Shown here: piece by piece, positions 37,039-45,338 of the stretch | How the letters are laid out: each line of letters starts with the position of its first letter | Numbering within the stretch: the stretch's first letter is position 1 | The notes under the pieces: model-generated | Database searches by the model: none | What the model saw: the letters and a program-made list of their open reading frames with translations, nothing else | Told to the model about the DNA's origin: nothing | Made by a program: the position numbers and the translations under genes | Assembly: GCA_028874905.1 (NCBI GenBank) | Contig: JAPPGZ010000024.1 | Location: 1-64,000 of the forward strand | Direction: 5' to 3' | DNA length: 64,000 nucleotides | Origin: Gemmatimonadota bacterium | GTDB lineage: Bacteria > Gemmatimonadota > Gemmatimonadetes > Longimicrobiales > Gaopeijiaceae

Positions 37039-38346
37039 GTGAAGCGTCGAACCAGCCGCCGCTCCTTCCTCGCCGACGTGGCCGCCGGAGCCGTCGTCCT
37101 CCCCGCAGCCATCTCGCGCACAGCCGATCCTCCCGCAGATCCGGGTGTGCCCTCCGGAGGTCCGGCCCGGCCTCCCACGGGTTCCGCCTCACCAGCCGAC
37201 GAGTCCTACTGGGGGCAGGTCCGCGCGCAGTTCTCATTCACCGAGGAACGCGTCCCTATGAACGCGGCCAACCTGTGCCCGTCGCCCCGCTCCGTGGCCG
37301 CGCGCGTGGAGGACCTGACCCGCGACATCGACCGCGACTGCTCGTCCAACAACCGCGCCAAGTTCCGCACCCTGACGGAGACGTCCCGGTCGGCCGTCGC
37401 GGCCCAGCTCGGCGTCAGCCCCGACGAGATCGCGCTCGTCCGCAACACCAGCGAAGCCAACAACACGGTCAACAACGGCGTGCCGCTGAGCGCGGGCGAC
37501 GAGGTGGTTGTCTGGGACCAGAACCACCCGACCAACAACGTCGCGTGGGACGTGCGGGCGGCGAGGTTCGGGATCGCGGTGAAGAGGGTCGCCGTGCCAC
37601 GTCACCCTGCCTCGGCCCAGGAGCTCATCGACCCCTTCGTCTCGGCCCTGACCGCCCGGACGCGGGTGCTGGCGCTCACGCACGTATCGAACGTCAGCGG
37701 TGTGCGGCTTCCCGTCCGCGACCTCGTCGAGGCGGCACACGCCCGCGGCATCCACGTCCATCTGGATGGCGCACAGAGCTGGGGCGCGCTCGACGTCGAC
37801 CTGCGCCAACTCGGATGCGACTCCTATTCCGCCTCCTCCCACAAGTGGTTCATGGGCCCGAAGGAGGCGGGTGTGCTCTACGTGAAGGAGCCCCGCATCC
37901 CCGAGATCTGGCCCAACATCGTGGCGCCGGGGTGGGGCAACGACGCCGACCCGGACGTGAAGGGCGCACGCAAGTTCGAGTCGATGGGCCAGCGCGACGA
38001 TGCGTGCCTGGCCGCGGTCGGCACGACGGCGGAGTTCCATGCCGCGATCGGCGGACGCGAGACGGAAGCGCGGATCAGCGAACTCGCGACGACCCTGAAG
38101 CAGGGGCTCGCCGAGCTCGGGATGACCCTGGTTACGCCGATGGAACCGGAGCTCTCCGGCGGCGTCTGCATCATCGAGGTGCCGGGCGATCGCGGTGCGG
38201 CGCTCCGTCGCCTGTACGAGGAGCACGGAATCGCGGGGGCGGGCACGGGCGGGCTCCGGCTGTGTCCACACGTTTACAACACGCGCGAGCATGTGGCCCG
38301 AGCGGTGGCGGGCGTCAAGGCGCTGCGCGACGTTGTTCTGGGGTAG
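37039..38346 (+). CDS. Tat-exported class V aminotransferase / cysteine-desulfurase-like PLP enzyme
   Basis: The product is 435 aa from GTG 37039, with AGGAGG 7 nt upstream. A twin-arginine signal 'KRRTSRRSFLADVAAGAVVLP' precedes a Pro/Ala linker. The catalytic fold shows 'MNAANLCPSPRSVAARVEDLTRDID', 'VRNTSEANNTVNNG', 'VWDQNHPTNNVAWDVRA', 'THVSNVSGVRLPVRDLVEAAH', 'VHLDGAQSWGALDVDLRQLGCDSY' and the PLP Lys in 'SASSHKWFMGPKEAGVLYV'. Relatives include isopenicillin-N-epimerase-like and selenocysteine-lyase-like enzymes. Tat export fits a folded, cofactor-loaded protein. It converges on an exported RidA gene, with the palindromic repeat element in between. Confidence 0.87.
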   Translation: MKRRTSRRSFLADVAAGAVVLPAAISRTADPPADPGVPSGGPARPPTGSASPADESYWGQVRAQFSFTEERVPMNAANLCPSPRSVAARVEDLTRDIDRDCSSNNRAKFRTLTETSRSAVAAQLGVSPDEIALVRNTSEANNTVNNGVPLSAGDEVVVWDQNHPTNNVAWDVRAARFGIAVKRVAVPRHPASAQELIDPFVSALTARTRVLALTHVSNVSGVRLPVRDLVEAAHARGIHVHLDGAQSWGALDVDLRQLGCDSYSASSHKWFMGPKEAGVLYVKEPRIPEIWPNIVAPGWGNDADPDVKGARKFESMGQRDDACLAAVGTTAEFHAAIGGRETEARISELATTLKQGLAELGMTLVTPMEPELSGGVCIIEVPGDRGAALRRLYEEHGIAGAGTGGLRLCPHVYNTREHVARAVAGVKALRDVVLG

Positions 38347-38437
38347 AGGGGAACTCAATTCCGGGCGTAGGATCCACTTGTACTGCCCACGCCGTGAGGC
38401 CGCGAGACGATACCAATCACTGGCGAGCCGCGAAGAC

Positions 38438-38549
38438 GTTTCCTGTGAAACGCTCCCGCCCCTTTCCCCGACCAGACCCGGCGAATCTCACCACTACTAA
38501 ATATTCTGGTTTAGTATTCTTTCGACCATTCTAAACATAAATATTTAGT
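38438..38549. repeat. intergenic palindromic element, copy A (convergent junction)
   Basis: It lies in the 283-nt gap between two gene ends. GTTTC-CTGT-GAAAC (38438-38451) is followed, about 45 nt on, by AT-rich nested inverted repeats. The outer arms are ACTAAATATT (38496-38505) and AATATTTAGT (38540-38549). The inner arms are GTTTAG (38509-38514) and CTAAAC (38531-38536). TTTAGTAT occurs twice. The AT-rich block stands out in this GC-rich genome. The same two motif types recur at 53.66-53.74 kb, again between convergent genes. A bidirectional terminator or REP-like element is possible. Confidence 0.6.
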
Positions 38550-38629
38550 ATCCCGCCAGCCGCATACTGGCCGGCTGCGGTCGGCTACCGCTTCAAAGCC
38601 CCGCTGCTTCGCGGCCCCACCACCTCCAC

Positions 38630-39148
38630 CTACCGCCGTACCGCAGTCCCCATCACCTCGAACCGGGCCCCGAAGAGAAGCCGCCCCGATCCCAGGAACG
38701 CGCGGGCCGGAAACTCGCCGGTGAAGTAGGTGCGGTAGACGCTATTGAAGGCGTCGTAGTCCGCGACGTCCGAGGCGAACACTTGGACTACCACCAGATC
38801 GTCCATCGTCAGACCCTCGCCCTCCAGGACGCCCTTGATGCCATCGAGGACATTGGTGGCCTCCTGTTCCGCAGTCTCCGGAACCTGGCCCGCCTCGAGC
38901 CCGAGCATGCCGGACACGTAGAAGGTGTTGTCGACCCACACGGCGCCGCTGAACGGCAGCACGCCGTCTCCGTCGGCCGTCGAGCGCGCGTTGACGAACT
39001 CGACTGTGGGGACGGCGTCCTGCATCGGCATCTCGCCGGCCGTGCCGGCGTCTGCGCAGCCCATGGCCAGAACGGGGGGCGCGGCTGCCAGGGCCGCAAA
39101 CGGGAATCTGCGCAGCATTGTCGAGGTCAGCGGGATTGTCGAGTTCAT
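38630..39148 (-). CDS. exported RidA/YjgF family lipoprotein
   Basis: The product is 172 aa. The N-terminus 'FPFAALAAAPPVLAMGCADAG' is a lipoprotein signal, unusual for a Rid protein. The Rid domain reads 'GVLPFSGAVWVDNTFYVSGMLGLEAG', 'QEATNVLDGIKGVLEGEGLTMDDLVVVQVFASDVADYDAFNSVY' and 'FPARAFLGSGRLLFGARFEVMGTAV'. The Arg in 'FPAR' that RidA needs for imine deamination is present. RidA hydrolyses reactive enamine/imine intermediates from PLP enzymes. The facing gene encodes a Tat-exported PLP enzyme, so an extracytoplasmic pairing is plausible (inference). Confidence 0.88.
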   Translation of the reverse strand: MNSTIPLTSTMLRRFPFAALAAAPPVLAMGCADAGTAGEMPMQDAVPTVEFVNARSTADGDGVLPFSGAVWVDNTFYVSGMLGLEAGQVPETAEQEATNVLDGIKGVLEGEGLTMDDLVVVQVFASDVADYDAFNSVYRTYFTGEFPARAFLGSGRLLFGARFEVMGTAVRR

Positions 39149-39300
39149 TGGGCTTGCCTTTCGCGTATGGAAGGGTGCCAGGCCACGGAGAGGACGGACA
39201 ACGGAAAGCGCTTTACGTTGTGTCCAGAGTCATGGCGAGATTAAGGCTGGCGTGTCCGGCACGGCAAGACCCGGGGCAGAGGGTCGGAAGGACGGGAACC

Positions 39301-40548
39301 ATGAGACGCATCGTCCACGGAATCGCAGCCCTGGCGCTTGTCGGTTGTGACGGCGACCGGCCACCCGCGGCGCCGGCCGCGGAGGTCACCGACTCGGCCG
39401 GAGTCTCCATCGTGACCAGCCTGCCCACCGGCGCCGTATACGCGGAACTCGGGGCAGAGCCGTCACCGTCGATCGGCGCCCTGGAGGGGCCGGAGGAAAT
39501 CCTCTTCGACGGTATCGTCAGCGTTGTCCGGGATGACGATGGCAACCTCATCGTGGCCGACAACGGCGCCGGCGAGATCCGGGTCTTCGACGCCGAGGGC
39601 GGCCATCTGCGCTCCTTCGGATCTCGTGGTGACGGTCCGGGCGAATTCCAGGCGCTGGTCGGTGCGTGGCTGTTCGCGGACGGGAGCATCGTTGCGGCGG
39701 ACCGGCGCCTGCAGCGCATTTCGCGATTCGATCCCCGGGGGACGCTGCTTGGCACCGGGGCCCTTGCGGGGGTGGAGGGCATGGGCATGATCACACCGGT
39801 CGGACCTGCAGGTCCTGCGATCTTCCTGAGCCGGGTGCGGTCTCTCACGATGCGCGGCATCAGCGAATCACCGCTGGAGAGTCTGGAGGAGGCCTTCGGA
39901 GGAGACGAGGCCCCACCGGAGTACTTCGTGAGGTACCGTCTGGACGGCGCGCCGATCGACACCGTGGCCCGCCATCCGGGCGTGAAGATGTCGCTGTCGG
40001 CGTCCGGCAGCGGCAACAGGATGTCCTTGGACCTCTTGAGGGTACCGTTCTCTCCGGAGCCGACGGCGCACGGATCCCACCGTGGCGTCGTCGTAACCGC
40101 AGGCACCCGATACGAAGTCGGCGTGTTCGATGACACCGGCGCGCTGATCCGGATCGTCCGGCTTGCCGAACCCCCGGCCCCACGCACCGACGAGCACCTT
40201 GAGGCGTATGTCCGCAATTCCGGCAACCCGTTCGCGCAGGATGAAGCTTCCATTCGGACCATGGTCGCGAACTACCGGGAAATGCCGCTGCCGGAGACGC
40301 TCCCCGCCTACACGGATCTGCGCACCTCCGATTCGGGAGGGCTCTGGGCTCGCCGCTACCACCTGCGCGGCGCCCCAGCCTTCCGCTGGGACGTCTTCGG
40401 TGCCGATGGCCGCTACCTGGGCCGCGTTGACGTGCCCTCGTCCTTCGCCGTCGAGGAGGTTGGCCGAGGCCAGGTCGTTGGCGTGGGCACCGACGAGTTC
40501 GGGGTGGAGCGCGTGCAGGTCCGCGAGCTTATCTTGAGTGGCCGGTAG
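39301..40548 (+). CDS. six-bladed beta-propeller lipoprotein (6-bladed/NHL-like)
   Basis: The product is 415 aa from ATG 39301, with GGAAGGACGGG upstream. The lipobox is 'IAALALVGCDGD'. 'SVVRDDDGNLIVADNGAGEIRVFDAEGGHLRSFGSRGDGPGEFQ' is the signature blade of secreted 6-bladed propeller proteins. 'DGSIVAADRRLQRISRFDPRG' and the C-terminal 'WDVFGADGRYLGRVDVPSSF' continue it. No enzyme activity can be assigned. It lies between the RidA gene (divergent) and the selenoprotein gene 42 nt downstream. Confidence 0.83.
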   Translation: MRRIVHGIAALALVGCDGDRPPAAPAAEVTDSAGVSIVTSLPTGAVYAELGAEPSPSIGALEGPEEILFDGIVSVVRDDDGNLIVADNGAGEIRVFDAEGGHLRSFGSRGDGPGEFQALVGAWLFADGSIVAADRRLQRISRFDPRGTLLGTGALAGVEGMGMITPVGPAGPAIFLSRVRSLTMRGISESPLESLEEAFGGDEAPPEYFVRYRLDGAPIDTVARHPGVKMSLSASGSGNRMSLDLLRVPFSPEPTAHGSHRGVVVTAGTRYEVGVFDDTGALIRIVRLAEPPAPRTDEHLEAYVRNSGNPFAQDEASIRTMVANYREMPLPETLPAYTDLRTSDSGGLWARRYHLRGAPAFRWDVFGADGRYLGRVDVPSSFAVEEVGRGQVVGVGTDEFGVERVQVRELILSGR

Positions 40549-40590
40549 GAGGCACCGGCCCAAGGACCGAGAACCGGGAGGAACCCACGA

Positions 40591-40956
40591 ATGAGCCGCA
40601 ACCTCGAATGGCGCTATCACCGCCCTGGCTGAACCAGTTGCAAGCGTACGCAGGAGTTTCTTGCGCAGAATGAAATCGACGCGGCTGAAACGAGAAGCGC
40701 GAGCCGGGATCCGGTGGTGGCGAACGAGGTCCTGTCGCTGCTCGAGGGCATGACCGAGCTCTGCGTGGCGAAGGGCCGTAAGGTGGTGCGCGTGGACCTT
40801 TCGGCGGACGACCGTCCCGCGGACAGCGACCTCGTCGGCATGATGACGAGCCGTTGGGGCAAGCTCAGGGCTCCGGCAATGAGGGTCGGCACCACGTTCG
40901 TGGTCGGCTTCAACCAGGACATGCTCGCCGAGGTCTTCGGCACGGCCAACGACTGA
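40591..40956 (+). CDS. ArsC-like thioredoxin-fold selenoprotein (in-frame UGA, UxxC motif)
   Basis: The track shows only the 80-aa tail. Translating from ATG 40591 (GGGAGG 9 nt upstream) gives MSRNLEWRYHRPG-UGA-TSCKRTQEFLAQNEI and then continues in the same frame to the TGA at 40954. The UGA is codon 14 and sits at the first Cys of a CxxC redox motif, giving Sec14-T-S-Cys17. The sequence around it ('HRPG-CTSCK') matches the ArsC-like glutaredoxin/thioredoxin-fold family, in which Cys and Sec forms are known. The tail has 'LRAPAMRVGTTFVVGFNQDML', with the cis-Pro ('RAP') of this fold. The full length is 121 aa. It is likely a thiol or arsenate-type oxidoreductase. sel genes are not in the window. 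Confidence 0.82.
40630..40665 (+). promoter_or_regulatory. SECIS-like hairpin following the UGA codon
   Basis: Directly after the UGA (40630-40632), GCAAG (40640-40644) can pair with CTTGC (40660-40664), extended by a T-G wobble. The loop contains AGGAG. The loop GG lies about 20 nt after the UGA, within the range used by bacterial SECIS elements. Folding was done by eye only, and the stem is short. Confidence 0.45.
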
Positions 40957-41120
40957 ATCGCCGGTCGCGCACCGGTCGCCGGCTGCGCACCACTGGCGGC
41001 CCGGTCCAATCCTGCCCAACCTTGTCGCTGGCAGGCGTCGTGGGGGACGGGGACGGCGGGTTCCGTCCGGGCGTTCCCCCGACGACGATTCCGCTGTTCC
41101 TCAGCCCGGAGATCCGGACC

Positions 41121-44036
41121 ATGTCCTTTGCTCGCCCCCGCACGACGGCCTTGACTCTCTCGCTCGCCTTGCTTGCGGCCGCCGCCCCTGCGCTCGCGCA
41201 ACAGCGCGCCCTCGACCACGAGGATGCCCTTCACTGGAACACCATCGGCAGCCCCTCTCTATCACCGGACGGTAACTGGCTGGTGTTCGTGCTGACCGCC
41301 ATGGAGGGCGACCCCGTCCTGACCATCCGCGCCGCTCGTGAAGGGGCCGAGCCGCTGACCCTGAGGGGCACGAGCCCGCGGTTCACCTCCGATTCCCGGT
41401 TCGTGGTCTACGAGGTACCGCCGGTGGAGGCTGTGGTGGATTCACTGAGGCGGGAGGGCAAGAGGGGCGACGCGCTGCCGAAGGACTCTCTGGGTGTCGC
41501 GACCTTTGGTGGCGGAGACGGTGGGATTCAGGCGCGCACGGTGGGTGCGGTCGAGAGCCACAGGGTGGCGGGCAGCGGAAGCTGGGTGGCCTATGTACCG
41601 GTCGAGGAGGAGGAAGCCGAAGCAGAGGAAGAAGAAGGTGCCGCCGAAGAGGAAGCCCAGGCCGAAGAACCGGCTCCGGAGCCGGAACCGGAGCAGGAGA
41701 CCGGAGAAGAGGACGAAGAAGAAAGGGAGAAGGACGAGGGCTCGCCATTGGTCCTGCTGAACCTTGCGACCGGCGACGAGGTACGGTACGAAAAGGTCAC
41801 CGATTTCTTCTTCGCCGAAGACGCCGAGGTCCTCGCCTTCGCGACCTCGACGAGCGATGGATCCGGCGACGGCGTCTACATCGTCGACCTGGCGACCCTG
41901 GCGCGTCACGCGGTTATGGAGGGAGAGGGTAACTACAAGCAGTTGGCTGTCGCCGAGGACGGGACCCGGGCCGCGTTCCTGTCCGACCGGGACGACTACG
42001 AGGCCGATCAGCCCGAGTTCACGCTATACCACGGTGCGGGCCCGTCCTGGTTGGGCGCCGCCATGGCCAATTCAGCCACCAGCGGTGTGCCGTCCGGCTG
42101 GTGGGTCAGTGAAAACGGCAACGTGAGCTTCTCGGACGGCGGCGGACGAATCCGCTTCGGCACGGCGCCGCGCCCCGAACCGGAGGAAGAGGACGACACG
42201 CTGGACCGCGACAAGGTCACACTGGATATCTGGAACTGGAAGGATCCCTATCTGCAGCCCATGCAACTCGTGCAAGCGAACCAGGAGCGCAACCGCACGT
42301 ACAGCGCGATCGTGCACCTGCACGGCGACGCTTCCGGCGGCCGAGTCGTGCAGCTGGGCAGTCCGGATGTCCCCATGGTGCGCTTCGCTGCGGAAGGCGA
42401 TGCCTCGTACGCGCTCGGCGCGACCGACGTCCCCTACCGGCAGCTCATCTCCTGGGACGGCCGCTACAACGACGTCTACGCGATCGATGTCGCCACGGGC
42501 GAGCGGCGCATGGTCGCGGAGATGGTGAAGGGCTTCTTCGGCGCGTCGATATCGCCGGGCGGCAACTACGCGTCCTGGTGGGACGGGGAAGCGCGGCATT
42601 GGATGGTCGCACCCGTGGATGGCGGCGAGGCGATGGCGGCCAGCGCCGACGTCCCGCACGCGGTCTGGAACGAGCTGGACGACCATCCCGACCTCCCACC
42701 CCCGTACGGATCTGCCGGATGGACCGAGGACGACGAGGCCTTCCTCTTCTACGACCGTTACGATGCCTGGCGCTTCGAGCCCGCCACGGGCGAGACCACC
42801 AACCTTACCGATGGCGCGGGCCGAGCGTCGGGTACCCGATTCCGGTACGCCCGCACGGACTTCGAAGAACCCGCCATCGCGGAAGGCGAGGCGCTCTGGC
42901 AGGCCTTCCACTACCTCGGCAAGCAGTCGGGCTTCCACCGGGGCCGCACCGACCGGACCGCCACGCCGGACCCGGTCATCATGGCGGACAAGACCTTCCG
43001 CTTCCGCGGGAAGGCCGAGGACGCGGACCGCTGGCTGATCACCCGCGAGGACTTCCGTGAGTTCCCGGATCTGTGGGTTGCCGGAGGCGAGGGCGCCGAC
43101 ATCGACTTCCCCGACCTGGTCAGGATGTCGGACGCCAATCCGCAACAGGCCGACTACCGCTGGGGATCGGCCGAGATCGTCGAATGGAACTCCAACGACG
43201 GGACCCCGCTCCAGGGCATTCTCTTCACCCCCGACGGCTTCGATCCGTCCACCCGGTACCCGATGATGGTGTACTTCTACGAGCGCATGTCCGACGGGAT
43301 CCACCAGTACCGCTCGCCCCGGCCCGGGGGCTCGTCCGTCTCGGTGCCGTTCTACGTCAGCCGCGGCTACGTCGTCTTCATCCCCGACATCCCGTACGAG
43401 ATCGGCTACCCGGGCGAGAGCGCCCTCGACGCGGTGGTGCCCGGCGTGCTGAGTCTGGTTGCCCGCGGCTTCGTCAAGGAGGACAGGATCGGGGTGCAGG
43501 GTCACTCATGGGGCGGCTACCAGATCGCGTACATGATCACCAAGACGAACCTGTTCGCCGCGGCCGAGGCGGGCGCCCCGGTCAGCAACATGACCAGCGC
43601 CTACGGCGGCATCCGCTGGCAGTCCGGCATGAGCCGCATGTTCCAGTACGAGCGCACGCAGAGCCGCATCGGCGGCACGCTGTGGGAATCGACGAACGAA
43701 TACCTTCACAACTCGCCGGTCTTCTACACCGACAAGATCCACACGCCGCTCCTGATGATGCACAACGACGAAGACGGCGCCGTACCCTGGTACCAGGGGA
43801 TCGAGATGTTCGTCGCCATGCGCCGCCTGCAGAAGCCGGTGTGGATGCTCAACTACAACGGGCAGGGGCATGGGCTGAGCCGCGAGGCCGACCGCAAGGA
43901 CTGGGCCATCCGCATGCAGCAGTTCTTCGACCACTACCTGCTGGACGCGCCCGCGCCGGTTTGGATGGAGGAAGGCGTGCCCGCGATCCTGAAGGGCAAG
44001 ACTCTGGGGCTGGAAGTGAAGCGGAAGGTGTCGTAG
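41121..44036 (+). CDS. secreted S9-family prolyl oligopeptidase-like peptidase
   Basis: The product is 971 aa from ATG 41121, with a Sec signal ('LALLAAAAPALAQQ'). A beta-propeller domain starts 'ALHWNTIGSPSLSPDGNWLVFVL'. The alpha/beta-hydrolase C-terminal domain carries Ser in 'VQGHSWGGYQIAYMI', Asp in 'MMHNDEDGAVPW' and His in 'NYNGQGHGLS'. Residues about 160-208 are an almost purely acidic insert ('EEEEAEAEEEEGAAEEE...EQETGEEDEEE') between early blades. The enzyme probably cleaves oligopeptides in the periplasm or outside. The next gene starts 11 nt downstream. Confidence 0.93.
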   Translation: MSFARPRTTALTLSLALLAAAAPALAQQRALDHEDALHWNTIGSPSLSPDGNWLVFVLTAMEGDPVLTIRAAREGAEPLTLRGTSPRFTSDSRFVVYEVPPVEAVVDSLRREGKRGDALPKDSLGVATFGGGDGGIQARTVGAVESHRVAGSGSWVAYVPVEEEEAEAEEEEGAAEEEAQAEEPAPEPEPEQETGEEDEEEREKDEGSPLVLLNLATGDEVRYEKVTDFFFAEDAEVLAFATSTSDGSGDGVYIVDLATLARHAVMEGEGNYKQLAVAEDGTRAAFLSDRDDYEADQPEFTLYHGAGPSWLGAAMANSATSGVPSGWWVSENGNVSFSDGGGRIRFGTAPRPEPEEEDDTLDRDKVTLDIWNWKDPYLQPMQLVQANQERNRTYSAIVHLHGDASGGRVVQLGSPDVPMVRFAAEGDASYALGATDVPYRQLISWDGRYNDVYAIDVATGERRMVAEMVKGFFGASISPGGNYASWWDGEARHWMVAPVDGGEAMAASADVPHAVWNELDDHPDLPPPYGSAGWTEDDEAFLFYDRYDAWRFEPATGETTNLTDGAGRASGTRFRYARTDFEEPAIAEGEALWQAFHYLGKQSGFHRGRTDRTATPDPVIMADKTFRFRGKAEDADRWLITREDFREFPDLWVAGGEGADIDFPDLVRMSDANPQQADYRWGSAEIVEWNSNDGTPLQGILFTPDGFDPSTRYPMMVYFYERMSDGIHQYRSPRPGGSSVSVPFYVSRGYVVFIPDIPYEIGYPGESALDAVVPGVLSLVARGFVKEDRIGVQGHSWGGYQIAYMITKTNLFAAAEAGAPVSNMTSAYGGIRWQSGMSRMFQYERTQSRIGGTLWESTNEYLHNSPVFYTDKIHTPLLMMHNDEDGAVPWYQGIEMFVAMRRLQKPVWMLNYNGQGHGLSREADRKDWAIRMQQFFDHYLLDAPAPVWMEEGVPAILKGKTLGLEVKRKVS

Positions 44037-44046
44037 GGGGCGTGCC

Positions 44047-45033
44047 ATGGCATCGGGTGTGGGGTGGGGCCGGCTTGCAGCGTCGGTGTTCGGAGTGGCC
44101 GCTGCCTGCACGCCGCCCGCCGCCGAACCGCCGCCCTCGAGCGCGTTCGCGTTCGGCGTCTATGGGGACGGCCCCTACTTCTTCTGGGAGAACGGACGGC
44201 ATCGCCGGCTGCTCGCGGACGTGGCGGCCTCCGATGTCGACTGGCTGGTGCACATCGGCGACCTCCTCTGGACACCCTGCTCGGACGACGCTTTCCGCGA
44301 GCGCCGGGCGCTCCTGGATGCCCTGGAGCTCCCGGTGATCTACACGCCGGGAGACAACGAGTGGACCGACTGTCACGAGGAAGCGTCCGGCGGCCATGAC
44401 ACGCTGGAGCGCCTCGCCGCCCTCAGGCGCGTCTTCTTCGACGATCCGCACACGAGTCTGGGCGGCCATCCAATGCCACTCCTTTCGCAGGCGGCTACGC
44501 CGGACTACCCCGACTTCCCCGAGAACGCGCGCTGGAGTCGAGGCGGCTTCGTCTTCGCCACGGTGCACATCGTCGGGTCCGCGAACGGCACGCTGGTTTT
44601 CGAGGGCCGTACGGCCGCGCACGACGCCGAAGTGCTGCGCCGCATGGAGGCCGCGGTGGCGTGGCTGGACGCGACTTTCGCCGCGGCGCGTGCCGACAGT
44701 GCGACCGGGGTCGTGATCATCGCCCACGGGAATGTCGCCCTGGAGACCGGAGGTGCGTGGGGTGAATGGGGATCCGAGCCCTACGAGCCATTCGTTACCG
44801 CATTGGAGAAGCAGGTCGCGGGTTTTCCGGGACCGATCCTTTTCATCCACGGCGACTCGCACGAGCAGCGGGCCGACCAGCCGCTCCGCGACAGCGCGGG
44901 TGTGGTCCACGCCAACTTCACCCGGCTGGAGACCTTCGGCTCGCCGGACATCGGCTGGGTGCGCGTGGTCGTCGACACCGTCGGAGGGCGCTTCCTGGAG
45001 TTCGAGCCCCGACTCATGCGCGGCTGGTTCTAG
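44047..45033 (+). CDS. calcineurin-like metallophosphoesterase lipoprotein
   Basis: The product is 328 aa with a lipoprotein-type signal ('AASVFGVAAACTPP'). Metal-site motifs of the superfamily follow in order: 'FAFGVYGDGPYF' (GD), 'WLVHIGDLLWTPC' (GD), 'IYTPGDNEWTDCHE' (GDNE), 'GVVIIAHGN' (H) and 'ILFIHGDSHEQRAD' (GDSH). It hydrolyses a phosphoester; the substrate is unknown. It lies 11 nt after the S9 peptidase gene in the same direction. The first metal motif reads GDG rather than DxH, as in some distant members. Confidence 0.85.
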   Translation: MASGVGWGRLAASVFGVAAACTPPAAEPPPSSAFAFGVYGDGPYFFWENGRHRRLLADVAASDVDWLVHIGDLLWTPCSDDAFRERRALLDALELPVIYTPGDNEWTDCHEEASGGHDTLERLAALRRVFFDDPHTSLGGHPMPLLSQAATPDYPDFPENARWSRGGFVFATVHIVGSANGTLVFEGRTAAHDAEVLRRMEAAVAWLDATFAAARADSATGVVIIAHGNVALETGGAWGEWGSEPYEPFVTALEKQVAGFPGPILFIHGDSHEQRADQPLRDSAGVVHANFTRLETFGSPDIGWVRVVVDTVGGRFLEFEPRLMRGWF

Positions 45034-45083
45034 CCTCACGTCGCGTACTGGTCCCCCCCTCGCCCCCCGCTTACCTTCCAGCC

Positions 45084-45335
45084 ATGCCCATCTACGAGTA
45101 CACCTGCGGGGACTGCGGCCTCGACTTCGAACGCCTCGTGCTCGGCGGCCGCACCCCGTCCTGCCCGGAGTGCGCGAGCCAAAACCTTGCGCGGCGCCTG
45201 TCCTTGCCGCGCGTCAAGTCCTCCACCACGCGCGAGATGGCGATGCGCGCCGCCCGAAAGCGCGACGCGGGTCAGGCCCGGGACCGGATGCACGAGCGCA
45301 TCCGGTATGAAGAGAGCCACGACCGGCACGGTTGA
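45084..45335 (+). CDS. FmdB-type zinc-ribbon protein
   Basis: The product is 83 aa. 'MPIYEYTCGDCGLDFERLV' followed by 'CPECASQNLARRLS' is the FmdB zinc ribbon (CxxC...CxxC), a putative regulatory or metal-binding domain. The rest is a basic, charged tail ending 'RIRYEESHDRHG', which could contact nucleic acid. It is followed 3 nt later by a lipoprotein gene. Confidence 0.9.
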   Translation: MPIYEYTCGDCGLDFERLVLGGRTPSCPECASQNLARRLSLPRVKSSTTREMAMRAARKRDAGQARDRMHERIRYEESHDRHG

Positions 45336-45338
45336 GCC

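Noticed and set aside
40714-40956. 80-aa ORF of the track taken as a complete small gene
   Set aside because: It is the tail of the 121-residue selenoprotein frame. Its GTG start has no ribosome-binding site and would remove the redox motif.
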